Positions 1 through 5,452 of a DNA stretch of 6,028 nt are shown here, one piece after another. The position numbers and the translations under genes are program-made. The number at the start of each line of letters is the position of its first letter. Positions within the stretch are counted from its first letter, which is position 1. The notes under the pieces were generated by a model. The model worked only from the letters and a program-made list of their open reading frames with translations. It was not told the origin of the DNA and ran no database searches. Location: contig CAMCSI010000086.1 of assembly GCA_945877885.1 (NCBI GenBank), positions 1 through 6,028 on the forward strand, written 5' to 3'. The stretch comes from Chlamydia trachomatis (GTDB lineage Bacteria > Chlamydiota > Chlamydiia > Chlamydiales > 2-12-FULL-49-11).

Positions 1-642
1 AAAACCGTAAAAGAGCTCCTTCTTTTAAATCCAGATACTCTGAAAAAGCAGCTTGGTGTTACAGGATCTCGAATCGTAAAAGAGCTTGAAGGGACAAATG
101 CCTACCCATTTATTCAGCCTCCTGTAGAAAAATCAATACAAATCACAAAAACGTTCCCTGCAGAAATTCTCTCTATTGAAGAGATACGAAAAATTCTTGG
201 AACATTTATCACCAGGGGATGTGAAAAATTACGAAAAATGAACAAGGAAGCCTCTATCCTGGAAATCTTTCTTCACTCTTCTCGCTTTAAAGAAAATCAA
301 AAATCCTTTTCAGAAAGCTACACCTTGGATCAGCCCTCAAACTTCACCCCAGATTTTCTGCACTTGAAAGAAGAGTTTCTTAAAGACCTCATGGATGGGG
401 AAATCCTCATCAAAAGAGCTGGTATAGGCTTTTCTCTACTGACCGATGCTGCTGTCTCACAGACAAATCTTTTTGTGGAAAAAAAACCACAACATGCAAC
501 TCTTATGACCGCTCTTGATCAAATAAATCTTCGCTACGGGGATGGATCTTTACGATTTGCCTCAACTGCCCCCTCTTCTACAAAAACCCCATTGAAATCT
601 AATGCTTATACCACCTGTTGGGATGAAATCTGCCAGGTATAA
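1..642 (+). CDS. umuC: UmuC-type Y-family DNA polymerase, C-terminal part (5' end outside window)
   Basis: This is the last 213 codons of a UmuC-like translesion polymerase (catalytic subunit of DNA polymerase V), which copies past damaged bases during the SOS response. The frame is open from base 1 to the TAA at 640-642. E. coli UmuC is about 422 residues, so roughly half is present and the catalytic palm and fingers lie outside the window. The first residues (LNPDTLKKQLGVTGSRIVKELEG, split here as NPDTLKKQLGV and SRIVKELEG) match the helix-hairpin-helix/thumb end of the family. The little-finger domain follows (SIEEIRKILGTFITRGCEKL). After RAGIGFSLLTDAAVSQTNLF comes the family tail (LMTALDQINLRYGDGSLRFA). 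QTNLF, encoded at 460-474, sits where E. coli UmuC has QLNLF, the beta-clamp binding motif. An internal ATG at 238 is not a real start, because the homology continues well upstream of it. Whether a umuD or LexA box precedes it cannot be seen. Family assignment is secure; calling it umuC rather than another Y-family paralogue is slightly less so. Confidence 0.93.
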   Translation, partial: KTVKELLLLNPDTLKKQLGVTGSRIVKELEGTNAYPFIQPPVEKSIQITKTFPAEILSIEEIRKILGTFITRGCEKLRKMNKEASILEIFLHSSRFKENQKSFSESYTLDQPSNFTPDFLHLKEEFLKDLMDGEILIKRAGIGFSLLTDAAVSQTNLFVEKKPQHATLMTALDQINLRYGDGSLRFASTAPSSTKTPLKSNAYTTCWDEICQV

Positions 643-643
643 A

Positions 644-672
644 AAAGCCCAATAATTATTTATCGGGCTTTC
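644..672. terminator. Bidirectional hairpin terminator between umuC and the IEH-repeat gene
   Basis: AAAGCCC at 644-650 pairs with GGGCTTT at 665-671. After one mismatch the stem continues with ATAA against TTAT. It starts 1 nt after the umuC stop. Read on the plus strand, the T-run after the stem is short (TTTC). Read on the minus strand, GGGC is followed by six Ts, so the hairpin is a better intrinsic terminator for the convergent minus-strand gene, whose stop codon is at 689-691. It most likely closes both transcripts. Confidence 0.75.
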
Positions 673-688
673 TTGCTGAAGAAGCAAA

Positions 689-868
689 TTAAACTAACAC
701 TTTAAGTGCAGCTTTTTGAGTTTTATGCTCTATTGCCCCGTGTTCAATTCCACTTTTATGTTCAATTGCTTTTTTGCCATGTTCTATTGCATGCTCGATT
801 CCTTTTCCATGCTCTATTCCATGTTCAATTCCTTTATGCTCTATTCCATGCTCTATTGGTCTTATCAT
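689..868 (-). CDS. Small Ile-Glu-His repeat protein, 59 residues, unknown function
   Basis: I do not recognise this gene. It encodes MIRPIEHGIEHKGIEHGIEH and so on: nine copies of Ile-Glu-His at residues 5, 9, 14, 18, 24, 28, 35, 41 and 46, separated by Gly, Lys and Ala, then a tail TQKAALKVLV. It has 9 His, 9 Glu and 9 Lys/Arg, with no Cys, Asp, Asn or aromatic residue, no signal peptide and no membrane segment. Minus-strand AGGA (plus 877-880) lies 8 nt before the ATG, and an in-frame TAA six codons upstream fixes this start. Coding is supported by the copies themselves: Ile is ATA, ATT or ATC, Glu is GAG or GAA, His is CAT or CAC, and the peptide never changes. The stop is followed 17 nt later by a hairpin with a T-run on this strand. 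His pairs spaced i, i+4 (7/11, 16/20, 26/30) could bind a metal if helical, but that is inference. Reality of the gene is likely; its role is unknown. Confidence 0.75.
   Translation of the reverse strand: MIRPIEHGIEHKGIEHGIEHGKGIEHAIEHGKKAIEHKSGIEHGAIEHKTQKAALKVLV
725..856 (-). repeat. Nine-copy imperfect 9-bp repeat coding for Ile-Glu-His
   Basis: The plus-strand 9-mer [AG]TG[CT]TC[TAG]AT begins at 725, 740, 758, 779, 791, 809, 821, 836 and 848. The offsets are 15, 18, 21, 12, 18, 12, 15 and 12 bp, all multiples of three. Only positions 1, 4 and 7 of the 9-mer vary, and each is a third codon position on the minus strand, so every copy encodes IEH. In the plus-strand frame the same variation would change the residues (MLY, VFN, MFN, MFY, MLD). 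The array therefore behaves as a protein repeat on the minus strand and not as a neutral DNA satellite. Confidence 0.9.
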
Positions 869-948
869 TTTATTTTTCCTTGTTTATTGTTTTTACATAC
901 AGTCTTTTATAAACTCATCTTATTCATTTTTTAGGTGAGTTAAAAACC

Positions 949-977
949 ATCTTAGGAAATAGTGTATATTTATTCAA
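949..977 (-). promoter_or_regulatory. Candidate promoter for the IEH-repeat gene
   Basis: On the minus strand, TTGAAT (plus 972-977) and TAAGAT (plus 949-954) are separated by 17 bp, each matching the sigma70 consensus at four of six positions. This would give a 5' leader of roughly 75 nt before the ATG at 868. In DNA this AT-rich such matches arise easily, so this is only a candidate. Confidence 0.3.
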
Positions 978-994
978 GTTAATAAAATTTAAAG

Positions 995-1017
995 ATTGTT
1001 AAAATTATACTAACAAT
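995..1017. repeat. Inverted repeat ATTGTTA-N9-TAACAAT
   Basis: Perfect 7-bp arms at 995-1001 and 1011-1017 flank a 9-nt AT-rich spacer, giving about 16 bp between arm centres. It lies between the two divergent promoters, so it could be an operator for a dimeric regulator. Base composition makes chance occurrence quite possible. Confidence 0.25.
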
Positions 1018-1115
1018 TATTTTATCAGATCTTAAATAAATAACTTGTGTAAAAAAATTTTTTCATAAAGATGAAATAAATTTTAAATTTATAATCATTA
1101 ATCTAATATTTTCAC

Positions 1116-1144
1116 TTGATTTACCCATTTAACTTCATTATACT
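1116..1144 (+). promoter_or_regulatory. Sigma70-type promoter of the antiporter gene
   Basis: TTGATT at 1116-1121 and TATACT at 1139-1144 are separated by exactly 17 bp. The -35 box has the conserved TTGA and the -10 box matches consensus at five of six positions. The predicted start of transcription is near 1151, leaving a leader of only about 20 nt. The ribosome site is weak (GGA at 1162-1164). Confidence 0.65.
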
Positions 1145-1170
1145 AGCCCCCATTTAACCATGGATCAAAG

Positions 1171-2565
1171 ATGACACAGTCTAAAAAAAGCCTTTCCATA
1201 TTCTTATTATTGATGATAAATCTTGCCACGGTATTAAGCCTTAGGAACTGGCCGATTACAGCCATTTATGGGTACACTTCCATTTTTTATTTATTACTAT
1301 CGGCAGCGGTTTTTTTCATTCCTTGTGCATTAGTTGCAGCAGAGCTTGCTACTTTATTTCCAGAAAAAGGAGGGGTCTTTGTTTGGATTAAAGAGGCTCT
1401 TGGTCACCGCTTTGGGTTTTTAGGTATTTGGCTTTTATGGATTTCCAATATTGTTTTTTATCCAGCAATACTCTCTTTTATCTCCGCATCTATTGCTTAC
1501 ACTTTTTTTCCTGGGCTTGCAGATAACCCCACCTATACTTTTTGCATGATCAATGGGGTATTTTGGTTGGTTACCATTGTGAACTTAAGAGGTATTCATT
1601 TTACAGGAACCTTTAGCTCATTTTGTGTTATTGTGGGGACCTTTGTTCCTGCCGCATTAATTTTGGTCCTTGGCGCTGTTTGGGTGTTATCGGGAAAAAA
1701 ATCGATGGTCACTCTTGAAAGCACCCCTTTACTACCTGATTTTTCAGCTTTTTCCACCTTTTCAGTATTAACAGGGATTTTACTTAGTTTTGCAGGACTT
1801 GAAATGCCTGCCATTCATGCAGGGGATGTGGAAAATCCCAAAAGAAGTTTTCCCATTGCCATCTTACTTTCTGCAGGAATTATCGTCACCTTAACCATTT
1901 TAGGGACATTATGCATTGCAATTGTCATCCCAAGATCTAACATTAGCTTTGTTTCTGGAACCATTGAAGCAATGAGTATTTTTCTCACTCAATATGATCT
2001 TGGATTTATCATGCCGATTGTGGCTGTCTTAATTGCAATTGGAGCTCTAGGCGGTTTAAGTAATTGGATTGTTGGTCCTTGTAGAGGGCTGCTTGCCTCT
2101 GCCGAAAATGGAGACTTCCCCCCTTTTATGCAAAAAACCAATAAAAATGAAATGCCTCATGTTCTAATGTTTATGCAGGCAGTCTTTGTCTCCTGTCTAT
2201 CTTTCCTTTATATTTACATGCCAAATGTGAGCTCCTCTTTTTGGCTTCTAACGGTTCTTGCCGCTCAACTTTATATCATCATGTATATGATGATGTTCAT
2301 CTCAGGTATTGTTCTTAAATACAAAAAGCCAAAAGCTAAAAGAGCATACTCTGTACCCGGGGGCATTACTGGTATGTGGATTACTTCAGGACTAGGACTA
2401 ATCGGGGTCACCTTTTCTCTTGTGATTGGATTTTTTCCCCCACCTGATGTAACCGTCCATAGTACCGCCTTTTTTATCAGCTTTCTTTTTATAGGAATCA
2501 TCTCGATGCTTATTCTTCCTATGATCATTTATGCTCTTAAAAAACCCTCTTGGAAGGTTAAATAA
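1171..2565 (+). CDS. GadC-type glutamate:GABA antiporter family protein (APC superfamily)
   Basis: This 464-residue inner-membrane protein exchanges amino acids; GadC swaps external glutamate for internal GABA in acid resistance. The alignment with E. coli GadC runs the whole length. AAELATLFPEKGGVFVW matches AAEMATVDGWEEGGVFAW. SNWIVGPCRGLLASAENGDF (GPCRG at residues 302-306) matches SWIVGPSRGMYVTAQKNLL. YSVPGG followed by GFFPPPD matches FNIPGG followed by SFLPPD. About twelve hydrophobic helices can be drawn. An in-frame TAG at 1144-1146 with no start codon between it and 1171 fixes the start. The protein stops about 30 residues short of GadC, right after the last helix (ALKKPSWKVK), so the C-terminal plug that closes GadC at neutral pH is absent. 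The substrate therefore cannot be assumed to be glutamate/GABA, and no glutamate decarboxylase gene is visible nearby. The 3' end overlaps the convergent mgtE-like gene by 8 bp. Confidence 0.88.
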   Translation: MTQSKKSLSIFLLLMINLATVLSLRNWPITAIYGYTSIFYLLLSAAVFFIPCALVAAELATLFPEKGGVFVWIKEALGHRFGFLGIWLLWISNIVFYPAILSFISASIAYTFFPGLADNPTYTFCMINGVFWLVTIVNLRGIHFTGTFSSFCVIVGTFVPAALILVLGAVWVLSGKKSMVTLESTPLLPDFSAFSTFSVLTGILLSFAGLEMPAIHAGDVENPKRSFPIAILLSAGIIVTLTILGTLCIAIVIPRSNISFVSGTIEAMSIFLTQYDLGFIMPIVAVLIAIGALGGLSNWIVGPCRGLLASAENGDFPPFMQKTNKNEMPHVLMFMQAVFVSCLSFLYIYMPNVSSSFWLLTVLAAQLYIIMYMMMFISGIVLKYKKPKAKRAYSVPGGITGMWITSGLGLIGVTFSLVIGFFPPPDVTVHSTAFFISFLFIGIISMLILPMIIYALKKPSWKVK

Positions 2566-3535
2566 GGATTCTATAAGCTAAGCTTAAATATATTAACGTG
2601 GTGATCATATCTGCAAGCATTAGGACAATAGGCCCTGAGGCAATCTTTGGGTCAAGCTTTAAGCGGTGAAGGATAATAGGAATAAGAGCTCCCACTGCCG
2701 CTGAGGCAATAATGGAGAAAAAGATAGTCGTACAGATAACAAATGCAGGACTCACCCCCTCTCTCCAAAGAAGGGATAATACACCTACTGAGGAACTTGC
2801 AGTAAAGGCAATCAGAATATAAAGTCTTGCCTCCTGAAAGGTATATTCAAAAATCTTTTTCCAAGAATGCTTTTTATTCGTCATCAAATAAACACTTACC
2901 GTCATCACCTGCATAGAGATAGATTCAGAAAGTGCTAACACAAGGGGGATGAACATGGCAAGGATAACCACTTTTGAAAGAACCACTTCATAGTATTCCG
3001 CAATTACCGCACAAAAAATCCCTCCAATCATGTTACAAAACACCCACGGCATTCTATGTAGGTATTTATTCCAAATCGATTTAGTCGGCCCCTCTTCCAC
3101 CAAAACCCCAAGAATTTGGAAAATTTGCACTCTTTTTAATTTTGAAGACATTTCCACTTCTTCCTCAAAGTACTCTTGAATATCAATCACCCCCTTGAAC
3201 ACCCCTTTACTGATCACCGGAATAGATAAAAGGTGAAATTTTTGCATAATAGCAAGAGCATCAAACATAGTCTGCTTATCGTGAACCACATGGATATTTG
3301 TCTTGATCACATTTTTTAAAGGGGTTTCTGGATCTTGGGTAAGCAAGGAGCGAATACTTACATATCCAATTAGATGATCTTTATCATCTAAAACAAAGTA
3401 GTAGGGCTTTCTATGCTCGTCTTTTTGACCTCGTATATGCAATATTGCATCGTTAATGGTTTGATTTAACTCTAATATATTATGAGCTTTGCGTGCATAT
3501 ATTTCGGTCTGATGAGTTAAATGTTTCTTTTTCAT
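2558..3535 (-). CDS. mgtE: MgtE-family Mg2+ transporter, short form without N-terminal domain
   Basis: This 325-residue protein belongs to the MgtE (SLC41-like) family of Mg2+ channels/transporters in the cytoplasmic membrane. Residues about 15-130 form a CBS-domain pair (YYFVLDDKDHLIGYVSIRSL, then LSIPVISKGVFKGVIDIQEY with the following EEE), the Mg2+-sensing cytosolic part. Five membrane helices follow at about 163-180, 187-215, 238-257, 263-289 and 298-323. Family landmarks are RMPW (161-164) and LDPKIASGP (294-302). Asp309 in LMLADMI corresponds to the pore Asp that binds Mg2+ in Thermus MgtE. Typical MgtE is about 450 residues, and the alpha-helical N domain is missing. An in-frame TAG three codons before the ATG rules out a simple extension. 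The usual GGNxGxQ stretch in the second helix reads SESISMQ (203-209). Minus-strand GAGG (plus 3539-3542) precedes the ATG by 3 nt. Family assignment is strong; ion specificity is inferred. Confidence 0.88.
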   Translation of the reverse strand: MKKKHLTHQTEIYARKAHNILELNQTINDAILHIRGQKDEHRKPYYFVLDDKDHLIGYVSIRSLLTQDPETPLKNVIKTNIHVVHDKQTMFDALAIMQKFHLLSIPVISKGVFKGVIDIQEYFEEEVEMSSKLKRVQIFQILGVLVEEGPTKSIWNKYLHRMPWVFCNMIGGIFCAVIAEYYEVVLSKVVILAMFIPLVLALSESISMQVMTVSVYLMTNKKHSWKKIFEYTFQEARLYILIAFTASSSVGVLSLLWREGVSPAFVICTTIFFSIIASAAVGALIPIILHRLKLDPKIASGPIVLMLADMITTLIYLSLAYRILI

Positions 3536-3552
3536 AAACCTCTACACTTAAA

Positions 3553-3582
3553 GATATAATTAAGACCGCAATATGATATCAA
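3553..3582 (-). promoter_or_regulatory. Candidate mgtE promoter
   Basis: On the minus strand, TTGATA (plus 3577-3582) and TATATC (plus 3553-3558) are separated by 18 bp. The -35 box matches consensus at five of six positions and the -10 at four. Transcription would begin near 3546, giving a leader of about 10 nt that just includes the GAGG ribosome site. No Mg2+ riboswitch (M-box) could fit in such a short leader. Confidence 0.45.
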
Positions 3583-3590
3583 GATAATCC

Positions 3591-3619
3591 TCGAAAAGAA
3601 AATCATTCTTGTGTATATT
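3591..3619 (+). promoter_or_regulatory. Candidate proximal glmS promoter, nearly leaderless
   Basis: TCGAAA (3591-3596) and TATATT (3614-3619) are separated by 17 bp. Transcription would begin at about 3626, at or next to the glmS ATG at 3627. This fits the absence of a Shine-Dalgarno sequence before glmS. An alternative is the perfect -10 box TATAAT at 3555-3560 with a poor -35 (TTCATA, 3531-3536, 18 bp spacing), which would give a leader of about 60 nt. The two cannot be separated by eye. Confidence 0.35.
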
Positions 3620-3626
3620 TTTTTCT

Positions 3627-5450
3627 ATGTGCGGAATATACGGCTTTATACAATCTAAAAGTAAGAAAAAACCCTTAGACACTTGTTTAGAAGGGTTAAG
3701 AAAACTTCAATATCGTGGTTATGACTCTGCAGGTGTTGCCTCTATTCACAAAGGAGCGGTCTTATCTTTCAAGACTGTTGGAAAAGTAGAGCTCCTTAAA
3801 TCGCTCATTCACAAAGAGGAATATGCACTTTCCTCAGCTAGTGCCCACACAAGGTGGGCAACCCATGGCGGGCTTTCTGAAAATAATGCTCACCCTCAAA
3901 TCGATTATAAAAACTCGCTCGCTCTAGTGCATAACGGCATTATAGAAAACTACTTAGAGATAAAAGAGTTTCTGCAAAAAAAAGGAATAAACTGTAGATC
4001 AGAAACTGATACCGAAACTGCGGCAAACCTAATCTCCTATTTTTGTGACAAAATGAGCATTTCTAATGCCTTAAAGGCGTCTATGAAAATCATCAAAGGA
4101 TCTTTTGCCCTTGTGCTGGTACATAAAGATGCAGAAGATACAATTTTTGCTGGGGCTAGAAACTGTCCCTTAGTAATAGGTATTTGTGATAAGACATCTG
4201 ATGTGTATGTCTCCTCTGATCCCTCCTCCTTTTCATCCAGCTCTTACATCACTTATTACCTTGAAAATGATGAGATTGCAAAAATTAAACAACACTCTCT
4301 TACCATCTACGACGATACTGGTAAGAAAAAAGAAAAACTCAGCTCCCCCCTTATTGTAAAAGAGACATCCACTGAAAAAGGGGGTTATGATCACTATATG
4401 ATTAAAGAGATTCATGAACAAAGCTTTTTATGTAGAGAGATCTTAAAAAAGCGAACAAGGGACTCCACTTTTTTATTTTCTGAACTACTTAAAGATGAAG
4501 AGGTTATAAAAACCTGTAAACATATAGAAATTATTGCCTGCGGATCCTCTTACCATGCAGGGCTCATTACGAAAGGGTTTCTTGAAGAGCTGCTAGAAAT
4601 CCCCGTCTCAATTTCTTTAGCTTCTGAATATCGTTATTGTAAACATCTGAAAAAAACCCACACCATCTGTATTGTGATCTCCCAATCTGGAGAGACTGCC
4701 GATACCTTAGCAGCATTACGCTGTCAAAAAGATACTTTTGATCTTACCATAGCTTTATGCAATGTAGAAAACTCCACCTTAACCAGAGAGATCGACCGAT
4801 TTATCCCTCTTTATGTTGGAAAAGAAGTGAGCGTATGTTCTACTAAAGCCTTCACAAGTCAGCTGTTAAACCTCTACCTTTTGGGGATTCATTTTTCTAA
4901 CGTCCTTGGTATTGATAATCAAGACTATATCACAGAATTACGAAACATCCCTTACGCTGTAGATGATACTCTTTATAAAGAGCAAAAAATCAAAGAAAAG
5001 GCAGAAATTTTTAGTACTTTCCCCTACTTTTTTTTCATAGGAAGACAAACTATGTACCCGGTGAGTATGGAGGCGGCTCTTAAGTTAAAAGAGATTAGCT
5101 ACCTTCCGGCAGAGGCACTTGCAGCAGGAGAAATGAAACATGGCCCCATTGCCCTAATTGATGAAAAAATTGCAACTATCGCCTTTCTTGGTGAAGAAGC
5201 TACCGCTGAAAAAACTCTCTCTAACCTTTCTGAAATAAAAGCAAGAAATGGAAGAATCTTGATCTTCAGCTCCGAAAAATACCCCCATGTAACAGACGAT
5301 GTGATCACCTTATACAAAAATGGGACAAATAGATTCGCCGCTATCTCCTACTGCATTGCTGGACAAATTTTCAGCTATTACCTGGCAAAAAAACTTGGAA
5401 GGGAAATTGACTTCCCAAGAAATTTAGCCAAATCGGTCACAGTGGAATAA
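3627..5450 (+). CDS. glmS: Glutamine--fructose-6-phosphate aminotransferase (isomerizing), GlmS
   Basis: GlmS converts fructose-6-phosphate and glutamine to glucosamine-6-phosphate and glutamate in the cytoplasm. This is the first step towards UDP-GlcNAc for peptidoglycan and lipopolysaccharide. The protein is 607 residues (E. coli 609) and complete. The class II glutaminase domain (about 2-225) begins with Cys2, which becomes the N-terminal nucleophile once Met is removed. It has YRGYDSAG (29-36), HTRWATHG (74-81), HNGIIENY (102-109) and ETDTE (126-130). The first SIS domain carries ACGSSYHAG (304-312) and ISQSGETADTLAALR (351-365), followed by STKAFTSQ (405-412). The second SIS domain has LKLKEISYLPAEALAAGEMK (Glu489 is the E of KEIS) and HGP. 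The tail RNLAKSVTVE matches E. coli. The ATG at 3627 is chosen over an upstream TTG at 3609, which would add six residues and bury the catalytic Cys. No Shine-Dalgarno is visible. The 91 bp back to mgtE is too short for a glmS ribozyme. Confidence 0.98.
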   Translation: MCGIYGFIQSKSKKKPLDTCLEGLRKLQYRGYDSAGVASIHKGAVLSFKTVGKVELLKSLIHKEEYALSSASAHTRWATHGGLSENNAHPQIDYKNSLALVHNGIIENYLEIKEFLQKKGINCRSETDTETAANLISYFCDKMSISNALKASMKIIKGSFALVLVHKDAEDTIFAGARNCPLVIGICDKTSDVYVSSDPSSFSSSSYITYYLENDEIAKIKQHSLTIYDDTGKKKEKLSSPLIVKETSTEKGGYDHYMIKEIHEQSFLCREILKKRTRDSTFLFSELLKDEEVIKTCKHIEIIACGSSYHAGLITKGFLEELLEIPVSISLASEYRYCKHLKKTHTICIVISQSGETADTLAALRCQKDTFDLTIALCNVENSTLTREIDRFIPLYVGKEVSVCSTKAFTSQLLNLYLLGIHFSNVLGIDNQDYITELRNIPYAVDDTLYKEQKIKEKAEIFSTFPYFFFIGRQTMYPVSMEAALKLKEISYLPAEALAAGEMKHGPIALIDEKIATIAFLGEEATAEKTLSNLSEIKARNGRILIFSSEKYPHVTDDVITLYKNGTNRFAAISYCIAGQIFSYYLAKKLGREIDFPRNLAKSVTVE

Positions 5451-5452
5451 TC

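Larger units (their letters stand above)
869..1170. other. AT-rich divergent intergenic region
   Basis: These 302 bp separate the IEH-repeat gene (leftward) from the antiporter gene (rightward). I see no coding sequence and no RNA gene. The region contains the antiporter promoter (1116-1144), a weaker candidate promoter for the repeat gene (949-977), and the Shine-Dalgarno of the repeat gene (877-880). There is also a 7-bp inverted repeat (995-1017), an A7T6 tract at 1051-1063 likely to bend DNA, and an AT-only palindrome (1076-1092) about 24 bp upstream of the -35 box. Confidence 0.6.

Noticed and set aside
238..642. A separate 134-residue gene starting at the ATG at 238
   Set aside because: The same frame is open back to base 1, and UmuC similarity runs straight through position 238, so this is an internal Met.
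725..856. A CRISPR array or DNA satellite
   Set aside because: The repeat unit is only 9 bp, and the spacers are 3 to 12 bp and always keep the reading frame. This is a coding repeat.
706..934. Two overlapping plus-strand open frames encoding Phe/Leu/Met-rich hydrophobic peptides of 68 and 72 residues
   Set aside because: They are the reverse side of the IEH repeats. The variation among copies changes their residues but is silent on the minus strand, and neither frame has a convincing ribosome site.
1596..1814. Minus-strand open frame of 72 residues inside the antiporter gene
   Set aside because: It is fully inside a gene with family-wide similarity, shows no recognisable domain and is best explained as a shadow frame.
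2271..2528. Minus-strand open frame of 85 residues near the antiporter 3' end
   Set aside because: It lies within the last membrane helices of the antiporter in another frame, with no independent support.
3536..3626. A glmS ribozyme or Mg2+ riboswitch between mgtE and glmS
   Set aside because: The gap is 91 bp and mostly taken up by promoter elements. Neither RNA would fit, and no expected core pairing was seen.
4233..4421. Minus-strand open frame of 62 residues inside glmS
   Set aside because: It is a shadow of a gene with end-to-end similarity to GlmS.
5099..5317. Minus-strand open frame of 72 residues inside glmS
   Set aside because: It is antisense to the second SIS domain of GlmS, with no motif and no ribosome site noted.
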